Assembly: GCA_015478945.1 (NCBI GenBank)
Contig: JABUQX010088014.1
Coordinates: forward strand, 27,501 to 37,500
From: Trachelipus rathkii
Lineage: Eukaryota; Arthropoda; Malacostraca; Isopoda; Trachelipodidae
Length of the DNA stretch: 10,000 bases
Direction: 5' to 3'
Of this stretch, positions 9,806-10,000 are shown piece after piece; the first letter of the stretch is position 1; each line of letters opens with the position of its first letter. Made by a program: the position numbers and the translations under genes. The notes beneath the pieces are model-generated. The model saw nothing but the letters and a program-made list of their open reading frames with translations, did not search any database and had not been told where the DNA came from.

Positions 9806-10000
9806 AATTGAATATTACAGTAAACTTATATAACTATAATACCAAAATTAACAATTAATCCGATATGAATAATTACTGAGCAAATATATTAAATTATTAC
9901 TATATATAATCAGCAATAATAATAATTGAAAGCTTGAATATAAAAAAAAAAATTAATTATTTATTTACAAAGACAAATGCAGTGCGCGCATGCGTCGTAA
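9806..10000 (-). other. Leader upstream of gag, 5' LTR not resolved
   Basis: No coding sequence is seen. The stretch is AT-rich, with an 11-A run at 9942-9952 and a GC-rich patch at 9982-9995. This should hold the untranslated leader, the tRNA primer site and perhaps the end of the 5' LTR. I find no convincing primer site. The only CCA on the plus strand here is at 9842-9844, and the bases after it do not start an LTR. Nothing in this stretch matches 2800-3970 beyond short AT words, so the 5' LTR probably lies outside the window. Confidence 0.5.
9982..9995. other. Alternating purine-pyrimidine patch with CGCATGCG palindrome
   Basis: GTGCGCGCATGCGT alternates purine and pyrimidine throughout and contains the palindrome CGCATGCG (9987-9994). 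It stands out against the AT-rich surroundings and has several CpGs. It could be part of an LTR promoter region of the BEL/Pao element, but that is inference. Confidence 0.5.

Noticed and set aside
9842..9844. CCA on the plus strand as the end of a tRNA primer site
   Set aside because: The preceding bases do not resemble a tRNA acceptor end and the following bases do not start with TG, so no LTR edge is supported.

Overview
The window looks like repeat-dense, AT-rich nuclear DNA of an invertebrate animal. Every recognisable coding stretch belongs to a transposable element. I see no host gene, tRNA, rRNA, CRISPR array or bacterial-type operon. Two things point to an arthropod, quite possibly a decapod crustacean: the LINE resembles a family I associate with such genomes, and long (TA)n and (ATT)n microsatellites sit beside a BEL/Pao element. 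That placement is inference from memory, not from a search.

Layout. (1) 1-2340, plus strand: a 5'-cut, heavily decayed non-LTR retrotransposon. It holds the region after the endonuclease, a reverse transcriptase broken by many stops and frameshifts, the C-terminal domain, and a short 3' UTR that runs into the next tract. (2) 2345-2628: a long imperfect (TA)n tract. (3) 2636-2783: two copies of a roughly 73-bp unit containing a CGTATACG palindrome. (4) 2784-3970: about 1.2 kb without a credible gene, carrying several hairpins, a short AAAT repeat, a candidate polypurine tract and a candidate polyadenylation signal for the next element. (5) 3972-9805, minus strand: the internal region of a BEL/Pao LTR retrotransposon, with gag at the high-coordinate end, then zinc knuckles and aspartic protease, then a long uninterrupted Pol (RT, RNase H, integrase, C-terminal domain). 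(6) 9806-10000: leader or possible start of the 5' LTR. No LTR pair can be matched inside the window.

The BEL/Pao parts form one replication unit. Gag would build the particle, the zinc knuckles bind RNA, the protease matures the polyprotein, RT/RNase H copy the RNA, and integrase inserts the cDNA. Pol is open over 1231 codons, while gag is split among frames at three places and Pol lies +1 relative to the protease. A perfect 33-copy (ATT) repeat sits in gag at one of these phase changes. Either the copy is fairly young and has lost gag, or some one-base breaks are assembly errors in AT-rich runs. I found no convincing new non-transposon system. The most notable points are the intact Pol beside broken gag, the asparagine-repeat expansion, the YADN variant at the RT active site, and a perfect hairpin next to the candidate 3' priming tract.
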